NCBI GenBank assembly: GCA_016790175.1
Contig: JAEUPI010000074.1
Span: 1 to 64,000, forward strand
Direction: 5' to 3'
DNA from: Burkholderiaceae bacterium
GTDB taxonomy: Bacteria > Pseudomonadota > Gammaproteobacteria > Burkholderiales > Burkholderiaceae_C
Length of the DNA: 64,000 nucleotides
The notes below the pieces were generated by a model. It ran no database searches. It was given only the letters and a program-made list of their open reading frames with translations, and was not told the origin of the DNA. A program made the translations under genes and the position numbers. The first letter of the stretch is position 1. The number at the start of each line of letters is the position of its first letter. Below are positions 54,848 to 63,345 of this stretch, piece after piece.

Positions 54848-57832
54848 CTACCGACTGCCGCGCAACGCGGCGAGCATCGGCGCGTAGGCCGCATCGGCCT
54901 CGACGACGGCGCGGTGCAGCACGTCGTCGAAGGTCAGCCTGCCCGGGCCGTCCGAGAGCGGCCCCCCCCAGCCGTCGAGCACACGCAGCAGCTCGTCGCG
55001 ATCCGACGCCGTGGTTCGCGGATGCGTCGCCGCGAGGCCGATCACCTCGCGGGCCGCGTCTCGCTCGCCCTGCGCCTCGAGCACTTCGGCCAGCGGCAGC
55101 ATGCCGCCGGTGAGCAAGGCCTGCAAGCCGAGCTCGAGCGCCATGTCCAGCCCGTCGCGGATCGCTTCGCGCGCCTCGCGCAGCCGATGCCGGCACACGG
55201 CCACACGGGCCGACAGCAGATACATCCAGGCGTGAATGCCCTTGTAGCCATGCTGCCGGGCCAGATCGATCGCACGCTGCCCGAAAACGCCGGCACCATC
55301 GAGATCGCCGCGGCGCAGTGCGATGTCGGCCCGATTGGCCAGCAGATGCCCCTTGGTGCCGATCAGCCCTTCGCGTTCGCAGATCGCCAGGCCCTCGTCG
55401 AAACACGCCTGCGCCCGATCGAGATCCTGTTGCACCAGGTAGAGCGTGCCCAGATGGTTCAGGCACAGTGCGATGTTGGCCTGCGCGCCGGCGCGGCGGA
55501 ACAGCAACAGTGCCGACTGCGACATGCGCAACGCCTCCGCATAGCGGCCACTGTTGCGCTCGAGCAGGGCCAGGTTGTCGAGCATGCCGGCCGCACTCAG
55601 CGTGTCGCCCGCTTCGACGGCCGCATCGTGCGCCTGCTGGAAGTGCGCGCGCGACCGATCCGGCTGCCCGAGCTGGAGATAGGTCGCACCCAGCAGGCGC
55701 TGGCACTGCAGCCAGGCGCGCTGATCGACGCTGCCGGCAGCGAGGAGGCTCTCGGCTTCGGCGATCGCCTCGTCGTACCGGTCGAGCCGATAGGCCAGGT
55801 GCGCCGCGTAGGCCCGCAGCCGCGCCTGCAGGCGAGCGTCGGCGGCCACCGGCGGCGCGTCGGCTGCGTCGCGCAACAGGCCGCGACCCTCGCTGATCCG
55901 CCCGCGATGATCGCAGTGGCTCGTCAGAGCCATCGCGCTGCGACCGAGCGCATCGGTCAGACCGCCGTGCGCGGCATGGGTCCACGCCGCGCGGATGTTC
56001 TCGAACTCGAGATCGGTCTCGCGCATCGCGTCGCGATCGGCCCGTCGCAGCGGCTCAGCCAGCAGGGCCAGCCGGTTCAGCACATGCCGCGCATGCGCAT
56101 CGGCAGCGGCGCGGTGCGCGTCGCCCTGGCCCAGCTTGTCGGCGGCGAACTGTTGCACCAGCGGATGCAGCTGCAGACGTCCACCCTCGTCCTTGCGCAA
56201 CAGCGACCGGTCGGCCAGCGACGCCAGCACCGGCGCCGAAGCCCCCGCCACCTGGCGCGCCGCAGCCGCCGTGAAGCCGCCGCGACACACCGACAGCGCC
56301 GCCAGCGCGCGGCGCTCCGCGTCGCCGAGGTGTGACCACGACTGCTCGAAGACAGCGGCCACGCTGGCCTGTCGCGCCGGGCGCGCAGGGTCTGACGTAC
56401 TGAGCAGTTCGGTGCCGCGGCGCAATTCCTCGACGATCGCGTCGCACGACATGGCCCGTGTCCAGGCCGCGGCCAGTTCCAGCGCCAGCGGCAGGCCGTC
56501 GACCAGCTGGCAGATCTCGACGATCGCCGCCGCCTCGGCCTCGGGCACGAGCGCGGGCTCGACGCGTTGCGCGGTCCGGATGAACAGGCGCGCGGCGTCG
56601 AAGGCCTCGAGCCGGTCCTGGTCTTCGAGGTCGGGCACCGGCAGCCCGTGCAACGGGAAAAGCTGCTCATCGTCCAGCGCCAGGCGCACGCGCGAGGTGG
56701 TGACGATCGCGATCGATGGGCAGGCCTGCAACAGCCGCACGAGAAGCTGCGCGGCACCGGCCAGGTGCTCCACGTTGTCGAGCACCAGCAGCATCCGCCG
56801 CGATTTCAGCCCGCCGATGACCTGCTCGAGCGCGTCGGTGCGACCCGAGAGCGCGACGCCGCACTCGCGCGCGACGCGGTTGGCGATCTGCGCGGCGTCG
56901 GTCAGATCCTCCAGCGGCACGAACGCACCGCCGTCGGCGAACCCGGCAGCCAGCTCGTCGAGCACGCGCCGGGCCAGGCGTGTCTTGCCCACGCCGCCTG
57001 GTCCCAGCAGCGTGAGCAGGCGTACGCCGTCGTCGCGCAGCAGCGTGCCGATCCGCTGCAGCTCGGCCGAGCGGCCGACGAATCCGTCGCGCGCACCCGT
57101 CGCGGGCCCACCCGCCATGACCGGTCGGCTCGAGGACGCATGCCGGCCCGCCCGCGACCATCCCTCGTGCCAGGCGCGCAGCTCGACGGAGGGCTCGACA
57201 TCGAGTTCGCGGCGCAACCGCGTGGCGAACTCCTGCCACACGGCCTGCGCCCGGGCGAGCTGGCCCGCCTGCAACAGCGCCTCGCCATGCGCACGCAGGG
57301 CCGCCTCGTCGAACGCGTCCTGAGCGAGCAGCTGCGCCGATAGCTCGATGCGCAGCTGCGGGTCGGCGATCGCGCCCAGGTGGTCCAATGCGGTGCCGCG
57401 CCACAGCGTGCGCAACCGTTCGCGCTCCTGCTGCAGCCATGCCGTCCAGGCCTCGTTGGCCGGGTCGTCGAAGCCGGCCAGGAACTCGCCGCGACGTCGC
57501 GCGATCGCGTCGGCGCTCCGACCCTCGCGCAGTGCTGTCTCGAAGGCAGCCACATCGGTGTCGACCGCGAAGCTCAGCGCGTTGCCCTGGGCCTCGACGT
57601 CCTGCGCCCAGGGCAGGTCCTGCAGGCGGTGCAGCGCCTTGCGCACGTTGGTGTAGGCCAGCTTGTCGCTCTGGTCGGGCCACAGCAGGGCGGCCAGCTC
57701 GCTGCGCGGCACCCAACCCCGCCGCAGCGCGAGGATCAGCAGCAGCTGATGCCGCCGCTCGAACGGCAAGGCCTGTACCACGCCGTCGATCTCGATCGAC
57801 GGTGGACCGAACAGGAGCAGGGCGATGGCCAT
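54848..57832 (-). CDS. BTAD/SARP-type transcriptional regulator with NB-ARC ATPase and TPR domains
   Basis: A 994-residue regulator. Residues 1-95: winged helix of the OmpR/SARP type (FERRHQLLLILALRRGWVPRSELAALLWPD). Residues 95-250: bacterial transcriptional activation (BTAD) domain with DEAALRAHGEALLQAG. From about 270: P-loop ATPase with Walker A LLGPGGVGKTRLARR, Walker B LLVLDNVEHL and the DGLPLALELAAAW motif of NB-ARC/STAND proteins. C-terminal half: TPR repeats (LGTLYLVQQDLDRAQACF). Such proteins integrate a signal and activate nearby genes, often for secondary metabolism. ATG 57832 or 57853 may be the start. It faces a methyltransferase gene. Confidence 0.9.
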   Translation of the reverse strand: MAIALLLFGPPSIEIDGVVQALPFERRHQLLLILALRRGWVPRSELAALLWPDQSDKLAYTNVRKALHRLQDLPWAQDVEAQGNALSFAVDTDVAAFETALREGRSADAIARRRGEFLAGFDDPANEAWTAWLQQERERLRTLWRGTALDHLGAIADPQLRIELSAQLLAQDAFDEAALRAHGEALLQAGQLARAQAVWQEFATRLRRELDVEPSVELRAWHEGWSRAGRHASSSRPVMAGGPATGARDGFVGRSAELQRIGTLLRDDGVRLLTLLGPGGVGKTRLARRVLDELAAGFADGGAFVPLEDLTDAAQIANRVARECGVALSGRTDALEQVIGGLKSRRMLLVLDNVEHLAGAAQLLVRLLQACPSIAIVTTSRVRLALDDEQLFPLHGLPVPDLEDQDRLEAFDAARLFIRTAQRVEPALVPEAEAAAIVEICQLVDGLPLALELAAAWTRAMSCDAIVEELRRGTELLSTSDPARPARQASVAAVFEQSWSHLGDAERRALAALSVCRGGFTAAAARQVAGASAPVLASLADRSLLRKDEGGRLQLHPLVQQFAADKLGQGDAHRAAADAHARHVLNRLALLAEPLRRADRDAMRETDLEFENIRAAWTHAAHGGLTDALGRSAMALTSHCDHRGRISEGRGLLRDAADAPPVAADARLQARLRAYAAHLAYRLDRYDEAIAEAESLLAAGSVDQRAWLQCQRLLGATYLQLGQPDRSRAHFQQAHDAAVEAGDTLSAAGMLDNLALLERNSGRYAEALRMSQSALLLFRRAGAQANIALCLNHLGTLYLVQQDLDRAQACFDEGLAICEREGLIGTKGHLLANRADIALRRGDLDGAGVFGQRAIDLARQHGYKGIHAWMYLLSARVAVCRHRLREAREAIRDGLDMALELGLQALLTGGMLPLAEVLEAQGERDAAREVIGLAATHPRTTASDRDELLRVLDGWGGPLSDGPGRLTFDDVLHRAVVEADAAYAPMLAALRGSR

Positions 57833-58052
57833 GGAGTCAGCGTGGGCGCGCATCGTAGTCGGGCCAGGCCGGGGTGTCGACGTCGTGGCGTGGCGATATC
57901 CCTGCACCGCGTCGGTCTTCCAGGCGTCTCGCCCTCGTGGAACGCCCGAGGAACGCGCAGGCGCACACCATGCGCCCCGTCCGATGGATGTCGGGCCGAC
58001 CCAAGGCTCAGGCGATCCGCAGACCCGACCTCACCCCACTCTGGAGTCATCG

Positions 58053-58886
58053 ATGGACCAAGCCGTTCAATCCCGCCCCGCCACCCCCGACTTCGCCGCG
58101 ATCAAGCAACGCCAGCAGGCCACCTGGGCCAGTGGCGACTTCGCCGTCGTCGGCACCACGCTGCAGATCGTCGGCGAATCGCTCGCCGAGGCGATCGACC
58201 TGCGTGCGGGCGAACGCGTGCTCGACGTCGCCGCCGGCAACGGCAACGCCACGCTGGCCGCCGCCCGTCGCTTCGCCGACGTGACCTCCACCGACTACGT
58301 GCCCTCGCTGCTCGCCAAGGGCCGCGCCCGTGCCGAGGCCGAAGGGCTGGCGGTCACCTTCCGGACCGCCGACGTCGAGGACCTGCCGTTCGCCGACGGC
58401 GCGTTCGACATCGTGCTGTCGACCTATGGCTGCATGTTCGCGCCCGACCATGCCCGCACCGCGAGCGAGATGCAGCGCGTGACGCGCGCCGGTGGCCGCA
58501 TCGGCATGGCCAACTGGACACCCGAGGGCTTCATCGGCCGCCTGTTCAAGGTGATCGGCGCCCATGTGCCGCCGCCGGCGGGCCTGAAGAGCCCGGCACT
58601 GTGGGGCACCGAGGCGCACCTGCACACGCTGTTCGGCGACGTCGCGCGCAACATTCATGTCCAGCGCAAGTTCTTCAACTTCCGCTATGCCTCGACGGCG
58701 CACTGGATGCAGATCTTCCGCGACTTCTACGGCCCGACGCACAAGGCCTTTGCCGCCCTCGATGCCGTTGGCCAGCAGGCGCTGGCGCGAGACGTCACCG
58801 CGCTGCTCGACGAGCTCAACGTCGGCGGCCCGAACTCGCTGGTGGTGCCCGGCGAGTACCTCGAAGTCGTGATCACGAAGCGCTGA
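58053..58886 (+). CDS. Class I SAM-dependent methyltransferase
   Basis: A 277-residue methyltransferase: SAM motif I VLDVAAGNGNATLAAARR, motif II region TADVEDLPFADGAFD, then LSTYGCMFAPDHARTASEM. This resembles ubiquinone/UbiE-like small-molecule methyltransferases of family 11. CTGGAG precedes the ATG at 58053. Substrate unknown. It is divergent from the BTAD regulator, 220 bp away, and 33 bp before the haloperoxidase-like gene, so the two are probably cotranscribed and possibly controlled by it. Confidence 0.9.
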   Translation: MDQAVQSRPATPDFAAIKQRQQATWASGDFAVVGTTLQIVGESLAEAIDLRAGERVLDVAAGNGNATLAAARRFADVTSTDYVPSLLAKGRARAEAEGLAVTFRTADVEDLPFADGAFDIVLSTYGCMFAPDHARTASEMQRVTRAGGRIGMANWTPEGFIGRLFKVIGAHVPPPAGLKSPALWGTEAHLHTLFGDVARNIHVQRKFFNFRYASTAHWMQIFRDFYGPTHKAFAALDAVGQQALARDVTALLDELNVGGPNSLVVPGEYLEVVITKR

Positions 58887-58919
58887 GCCCTTCCTCAACC
58901 AACGCAACGGATTTCCTAC

Positions 58920-60155
58920 ATGAAGATCTCGACTCGACAACCGTGGACTCGCCTCGGCGTCGCCGCAAGCCTGACCATTGCGCTCGCGACGCCGGCGCTC
59001 GCCGATGCGATCACCGACTGGAACAACCGCAGCGCGGTGTTGATCGCCGAGTCCAGGCTCGGCACGCCGCCGGCCGTCCGCGTGATGGCGCTCGTGCAGA
59101 CCGCTGCCCATGCGGCGGCCAGTGCGATCACGCCGGATGCCGCACCGAGCCGCTTCGCGCCCGAGGCCACGCCGGGGGCGTCGACGGATGCCGCGATCGC
59201 GTCGGCACACCGCGCCGTGTTCAGCCGGCTGCTGCCGGCACAGCAACCGGCCATCGACGCGGCCTATCAGGCCGCGCTCGCCGCCGTGCCCGAAGGCACG
59301 GCCAAGACGGCCGGCATCGCCGTCGGCGAGAAGGCGGCGGCGCGCGTGTTCGCGCAGCGTGCCGACGACACCGTCGGCAGCGAGGCCTACCGGCCGTATG
59401 CGGCAGCCGGTGTCTACGTGCCCACCGCCACACCGGCCGTCGTGACCTGGCCGCAGCGCAAGCCGTGGCTGCTGGCCAGCGCCTCGATGCTGCGCCCGGC
59501 CGCACCGCCGGCGCTCACGAGCGAGACCTGGGCGCGCGACTTCAATGAAGTCAAGATGCTGGGTGGCCGTGCGAGCGCCCGACGCAGCCCCGAGCAACTC
59601 GAGGCGGCGCGCTTCTGGGAATACTCGCTGCCGTCGATCTACCACGGCGTGCTGCAGTCGGTGGCCGTCCAGCCCGGTCGCAGCGTGGCGGCCAACGCCC
59701 GCCTCTATGCCGCCGCAGCGCAGGCGATGGACGACGCGATGATCGCGGTCTTCGACGCCAAGTACCACTACAACTTCTGGCGGCCCGTGACCGCGATCCG
59801 CAATGCCGATGCCGACGGCCACGACGCCACCGAACGCGACCCCGGCTGGAGCCCGCTGATCGACACGCCGATGCATCCGGAGTATCCGAGTGCACACAGC
59901 ATCCTGGCGGCCACGGTCGGCGAGATATTGAAGGCCGAGGTCGGTCACGCTCGCATGCCGGTGCTCGCCACCAGCAGCCCGAGCGCCAAGGGCGCGATGC
60001 GCAGCTGGGCGAGCGTCGATGAGTTCGTGCGCGAGGTCGGCAATGCCCGCGTGTGGGAGGGCGTGCACTACCGCTTCTCCGCCGAAGTCGGCACGGCCAT
60101 GGGCCGGCGGCTCGGCGAATGGGCCGCGCTGCAGCTGCTAAACCCGGCGCCCTGA
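58920..60155 (+). CDS. Vanadium-dependent haloperoxidase/PAP2-related secreted protein
   Basis: A 411-residue exported protein: signal peptide to about residue 28 (ATPALADA). The vanadate/phosphate site is readable as KYHYNFWRPVTAIR (Lys and Arg-Pro), MHPEYPSAHSI (PSxH with His) and RVWEGVHYRFSAEVG (Arg and His). These match the three motifs of the vanadium haloperoxidase/acid phosphatase superfamily. The family includes haloperoxidases and phosphatases; sequence alone does not decide between them. The Trp in NFWRP is the usual haloperoxidase-like form. Confidence 0.88.
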   Translation: MKISTRQPWTRLGVAASLTIALATPALADAITDWNNRSAVLIAESRLGTPPAVRVMALVQTAAHAAASAITPDAAPSRFAPEATPGASTDAAIASAHRAVFSRLLPAQQPAIDAAYQAALAAVPEGTAKTAGIAVGEKAAARVFAQRADDTVGSEAYRPYAAAGVYVPTATPAVVTWPQRKPWLLASASMLRPAAPPALTSETWARDFNEVKMLGGRASARRSPEQLEAARFWEYSLPSIYHGVLQSVAVQPGRSVAANARLYAAAAQAMDDAMIAVFDAKYHYNFWRPVTAIRNADADGHDATERDPGWSPLIDTPMHPEYPSAHSILAATVGEILKAEVGHARMPVLATSSPSAKGAMRSWASVDEFVREVGNARVWEGVHYRFSAEVGTAMGRRLGEWAALQLLNPAP

Positions 60156-60189
60156 CCCCAGGGCCGGCCGCGTGCCCGCCGCTCGACGC

Positions 60190-60217
60190 TTGACAAGGAC
60201 GGACGGCGATCTATGAT
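60190..60217 (+). promoter_or_regulatory. Consensus sigma-70 promoter of the TetR gene
   Basis: TTGACA (60190-60195), 16-bp spacer, TATGAT (60212-60217). Both hexamers are at or within one base of consensus, unusual in this GC-rich genome. Confidence 0.82.
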
Positions 60218-60246
60218 TTGAACAGTCGTTTAAACCGTGTGTTCAA
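60218..60246. promoter_or_regulatory. Large imperfect palindrome, candidate TetR autoregulatory operator
   Basis: Outer arms TTGAACA (60218-60224) and TGTTCAA (60240-60246) are perfect; the inner part GTTTAAAC-like centre is nearly symmetric. It covers the transcription start just after the -10 box and just before the ATG at 60252, where a bound repressor would block transcription. Confidence 0.75.
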
Positions 60247-60251
60247 TCACC

Positions 60252-60947
60252 ATGCCCCACCCTGCCATCGCCGTGCTGCGCCTGTTCGACGACGCCGACG
60301 CTGCCGACACCCGGGCGCGCATCCTCGACGCCGCCTTCCGCCGGCTGGCCACGGAGGGCTACGCCGCGCTCAGCGTGCGCGAGATCGCCAAGGATGCCGG
60401 CGTCAATCATGCGCTGATCAACTACCACTTCCGGTCGAAGGACCAGCTCGTGATCGAAGTGCTCGACGCGGCCAATCAACGCCTGCTCGCGCGCCAGAGT
60501 TCGATGTACGGCGCAACCGCCGGCTTCGCCGACAAATGGGCCCAGGCCCGCCGCTTCTACGAAAGCGACCTCGCCTCGGGATTCGTGCGCGTGCAGGCCG
60601 AGCTGTGGGCGGCGAGCTTCGCCAATGCCGAACTGCGCGAGAAGTTCCTGCCGCGCCTGATGGCCTGGAAACAGCTGGTGCGTGACGCCGTGGGCGATGC
60701 GCTGGCGGCGCTCGAGTCCAGCGGCCGCAGGCTGCCACCCGCGCTGAGCGCGGATGTCATCGCCTGCTGGATCTCGGAATTCTGGCTCGGCATGGAGTTC
60801 GCCGACCTGCTCGGCGTGAAGGAAGAGCGCGCCCAGCACCGCGCCGCGCTCGACGCGATGCAATGGCTGCTCGAGTCGCTCGACAGCCAAGCGACCGCCA
60901 CCGCGCCGCACGACGCGACGCCGCGACGACGGCGGGTGCGATCATGA
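60252..60947 (+). CDS. TetR-family transcriptional regulator
   Basis: A 231-residue regulator. N-terminal helix-turn-helix: ARILDAAFRRLATEGY, then LSVREIAKDAGVNHALINYHFRSKDQL, the standard TetR DNA-binding pattern. The C-terminal ligand domain has the TetR_C (BetI/YfiR-like) composition with AELWAASFANAELREKF. An in-frame GTG at 60237 is rejected because it lies inside the operator palindrome. Stop overlaps the fused hydrolase-glycosyltransferase gene, its likely target in one autoregulated operon. Confidence 0.93.
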   Translation: MPHPAIAVLRLFDDADAADTRARILDAAFRRLATEGYAALSVREIAKDAGVNHALINYHFRSKDQLVIEVLDAANQRLLARQSSMYGATAGFADKWAQARRFYESDLASGFVRVQAELWAASFANAELREKFLPRLMAWKQLVRDAVGDALAALESSGRRLPPALSADVIACWISEFWLGMEFADLLGVKEERAQHRAALDAMQWLLESLDSQATATAPHDATPRRRRVRS

Positions 60948-63106
60948 GCGCGGAGCCCAACCCGCAACGGCTGCATCTCGTGGCCGGCGCGTTGCCCGAA
61001 CCCGGCCGCGTGCACGACGCCGGTCCCGGCCCCTACGAGACCGTGCGGCCGCGGCACGAGGGCTTCGTCGACCGCGGCGGGGTGAGGCTGTGGTACGCCG
61101 TATGGGGCGAGGCCGGTCCCTGGATCGCCTTCGCGCCACCGATCCAGATCGTGCACAGCCAGCTGCTGAAGGCCGTGGTGCCCTACCTGTCGCAGCACTT
61201 CCGGGTGCTGACCACCGACCCTCGCGGCAACGGCCGCTCCGACCGACCCCAGGGCCAGGCCGCATACAGCTTCGACCACTACCACGCCGATTTCGTGGCG
61301 GTGCTCGATGCGGCCGGCGTCGAGCAGACCGCCCTCGTCGGCATCTCGATGGGCGCGCTGACCGGGTTGCGCCTGGCCGCCGAACGGCCCGAGCGCGTGT
61401 CACGGCTGATCCTCGCCGGCGGCGTGGCCGACACGCTGCCGAACACCGAGGCGCTGCGCAAGCGCCTGCGCATGGAGGACGAGCTGATCGCGAAGGACTG
61501 GCCGGGGTACATCGACTGGTTCATGGGCGTGCTGTTCACCGAGCCGCACTCGACCAAGCCCCATGAAGACGGCGTGCACTACGGCTGGGCCACCGATGCC
61601 ACCACGTTCGCCTGGTGTCGCCAGGGATGGCTGGGCCATGACCTGCGCGATCACGCGCGCCGCGTGCGCTGCCCCACGCTCGTGATCCATGGCGACGACG
61701 ACCACCGCATACCGTACTTCAAGGGCGAGGAGCTCCACGCGTTGATTCCGGGCTCGCGGCTGCTCACCATCGGCGGCGGCGGACACGTGACGGCGGTGCG
61801 CGACCCCGTGGCCTTCAACCGGGCCGTGCGCGAGTTCGTCGAAGGCGTGCCGCGCAACCGCACCTGGACCCGCGCGATGAAGCGCGGGCGCCGCGCGCTG
61901 TTCATCTCGAGCCCCATCGGCCTGGGCCATGTGCAGCGTGACCTCGCCATCGCGCGCGAGCTGCGCAAGCTGCAACCCGATCTCGCCATCGACTGGTTCA
62001 CCGTGGACCCGGCCGCCACCTACTTGCAGCGGGAAGGCGAACGCCTGCACCCCATCACCGCGCGCCTGGCCAACGAGAGCCGCCACTTCGAGCGCTGTGC
62101 CGGCGAGCACGACCTGTCGGCCTTCTTCGCGCTGCGCACGATGGACGAGATCATGACGCACAACTTCATGACCTTCATCGACCTGATGGAGGCCGAGCAC
62201 TACGACCTGGTGATCGGTGACGAAGCCTGGGAAGTGGACTACCACTATCACGAGAACCCGGAACTCAAGCGCCAGCCGTTCGTCTTCCTCACCGACTTCG
62301 TCGGCTGCCTGCCGATGGAGCCCGGCAACGAGCGCGAGGCGCACCTGTGCACCGAGCGCAATGCCGATGACATCGAACACGTGGCCCGCTATCCGTACGT
62401 GCGCGATGCCGCGCTCTTCGTCGGCAACCCGGACGACGTGACCGAGCAGCCCTTCGGCCCCGGGCTGCCCGGCATCCGCGAGTGGACCGACCGCAACTTC
62501 TGCTACTGCGGCTACTGCCTGCCGTTCGACCCGCGCACGCTGGCCGACACCGAGGCCCTGCGTGCGCGCCTGGGCTACCGCGCCGACGAAAAGATCGCCA
62601 TCGCCACCGTCGGCGGCACGGCCGCCGGGCGGCACCTGCTGCGACGCATCGCCGAGGCCTTCCCGCGCATGAAGCGCGAGGTGCCGGAGCTGCGGATGAT
62701 CCTGGTGGCGGGCCCGCGCATGGACGCCGCCGAGATTGCCGCCGCGCCGGGGCTGGAGGTCAGGCCCTACGTGCACAACCTGTTCGAGCATCTGGCCTGC
62801 TGCGACCTGGCGCTCGTGCAGGGCGGGTTGTCGACCACGATGGAGCTGGTGGCCACGCGGCGGCCGTTCCTGAGCTTTCCGCTTCGGCGTCACTTCGAGC
62901 AATGCGTGCATGTGCGCAGGCGGTTGGCGAACTACGAGGCCGATCGATCGATCGACGCCCCGACGCTGGACCCCGAGTTGCTGGCCCGGCGCGCACTCGC
63001 CGCCATGCACGCACCGGTTCGCTACCGGCCGGTGGAGACGGATGGTGCGGCGCGCGCCGCGCGGCGCATCGCCGACGTGCTCGAAAACCGCCACTGGGCA
63101 CGATGA
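60944..63106 (+). CDS. Fused alpha/beta hydrolase-glycosyltransferase
   Basis: A 720-residue two-enzyme fusion. Residues 1-305: alpha/beta hydrolase with Ser135 in GISMGA, Asp251-253 in HGDDDHRIPY and His281 in GGGGHVTAV, so the triad is intact; DPRGNGRSDRP fits the same fold. Residues 312-715: GT-B fold glycosyltransferase of the MurG/GT28 or UGT type (FISSPIGLGHVQRDLAIARELR at its N-terminus; donor site LALVQGGLSTTMELVATRRP). The stop of TetR overlaps its ATG. No signal peptide is seen, so it acts in the cytoplasm. Joining of hydrolase and transferase suggests processing of one small-molecule or lipid glycoside; the substrate is unknown. Confidence 0.9.
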   Translation: MSAEPNPQRLHLVAGALPEPGRVHDAGPGPYETVRPRHEGFVDRGGVRLWYAVWGEAGPWIAFAPPIQIVHSQLLKAVVPYLSQHFRVLTTDPRGNGRSDRPQGQAAYSFDHYHADFVAVLDAAGVEQTALVGISMGALTGLRLAAERPERVSRLILAGGVADTLPNTEALRKRLRMEDELIAKDWPGYIDWFMGVLFTEPHSTKPHEDGVHYGWATDATTFAWCRQGWLGHDLRDHARRVRCPTLVIHGDDDHRIPYFKGEELHALIPGSRLLTIGGGGHVTAVRDPVAFNRAVREFVEGVPRNRTWTRAMKRGRRALFISSPIGLGHVQRDLAIARELRKLQPDLAIDWFTVDPAATYLQREGERLHPITARLANESRHFERCAGEHDLSAFFALRTMDEIMTHNFMTFIDLMEAEHYDLVIGDEAWEVDYHYHENPELKRQPFVFLTDFVGCLPMEPGNEREAHLCTERNADDIEHVARYPYVRDAALFVGNPDDVTEQPFGPGLPGIREWTDRNFCYCGYCLPFDPRTLADTEALRARLGYRADEKIAIATVGGTAAGRHLLRRIAEAFPRMKREVPELRMILVAGPRMDAAEIAAAPGLEVRPYVHNLFEHLACCDLALVQGGLSTTMELVATRRPFLSFPLRRHFEQCVHVRRRLANYEADRSIDAPTLDPELLARRALAAMHAPVRYRPVETDGAARAARRIADVLENRHWAR

Positions 63107-63345
63107 CCAGGCACGGTCTGATGAACACCGCACGTCACACCGCCGATGCCTTCTCGTGCGCCACCGCACACCGCCCGCAGCCGCCACCCGGCAGCGGGGT
63201 GCCCTAGTCCGCGCGCCCGCCACCACCGCCGTCCCTTACCTGCGGTCCCCTTGCGTGGACCCGGGGTGCCTTCGGCCTGCCGCCCCGGCAATGGCCACAG
63301 GCATGACTCGCCCTGAACGTCGTCCTGCTCAACCGGAGGCACATC
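63107..63345. other. Intergenic region, no convincing gene
   Basis: 239 bp between the fusion gene and the MddA-like gene. A 34-codon frame from an ATGA overlap at 63103 to 63207 is Pro/His/Thr-rich and unlike the real proteins here. GGACCCGGGG and repeated GCC/GGC tracts around 63238-63295 could fold, but no T-run follows. Confidence 0.5.

Noticed and set aside
60237..60251. GTG start for the TetR regulator
   Set aside because: It lies inside the palindromic operator and so close to the predicted transcription start that no ribosome-binding site would fit.
63103..63207. 34-codon frame coupled to the fusion gene by ATGA
   Set aside because: Too short, Pro/His/Thr-rich, no recognisable feature; the overlap arises easily by chance.
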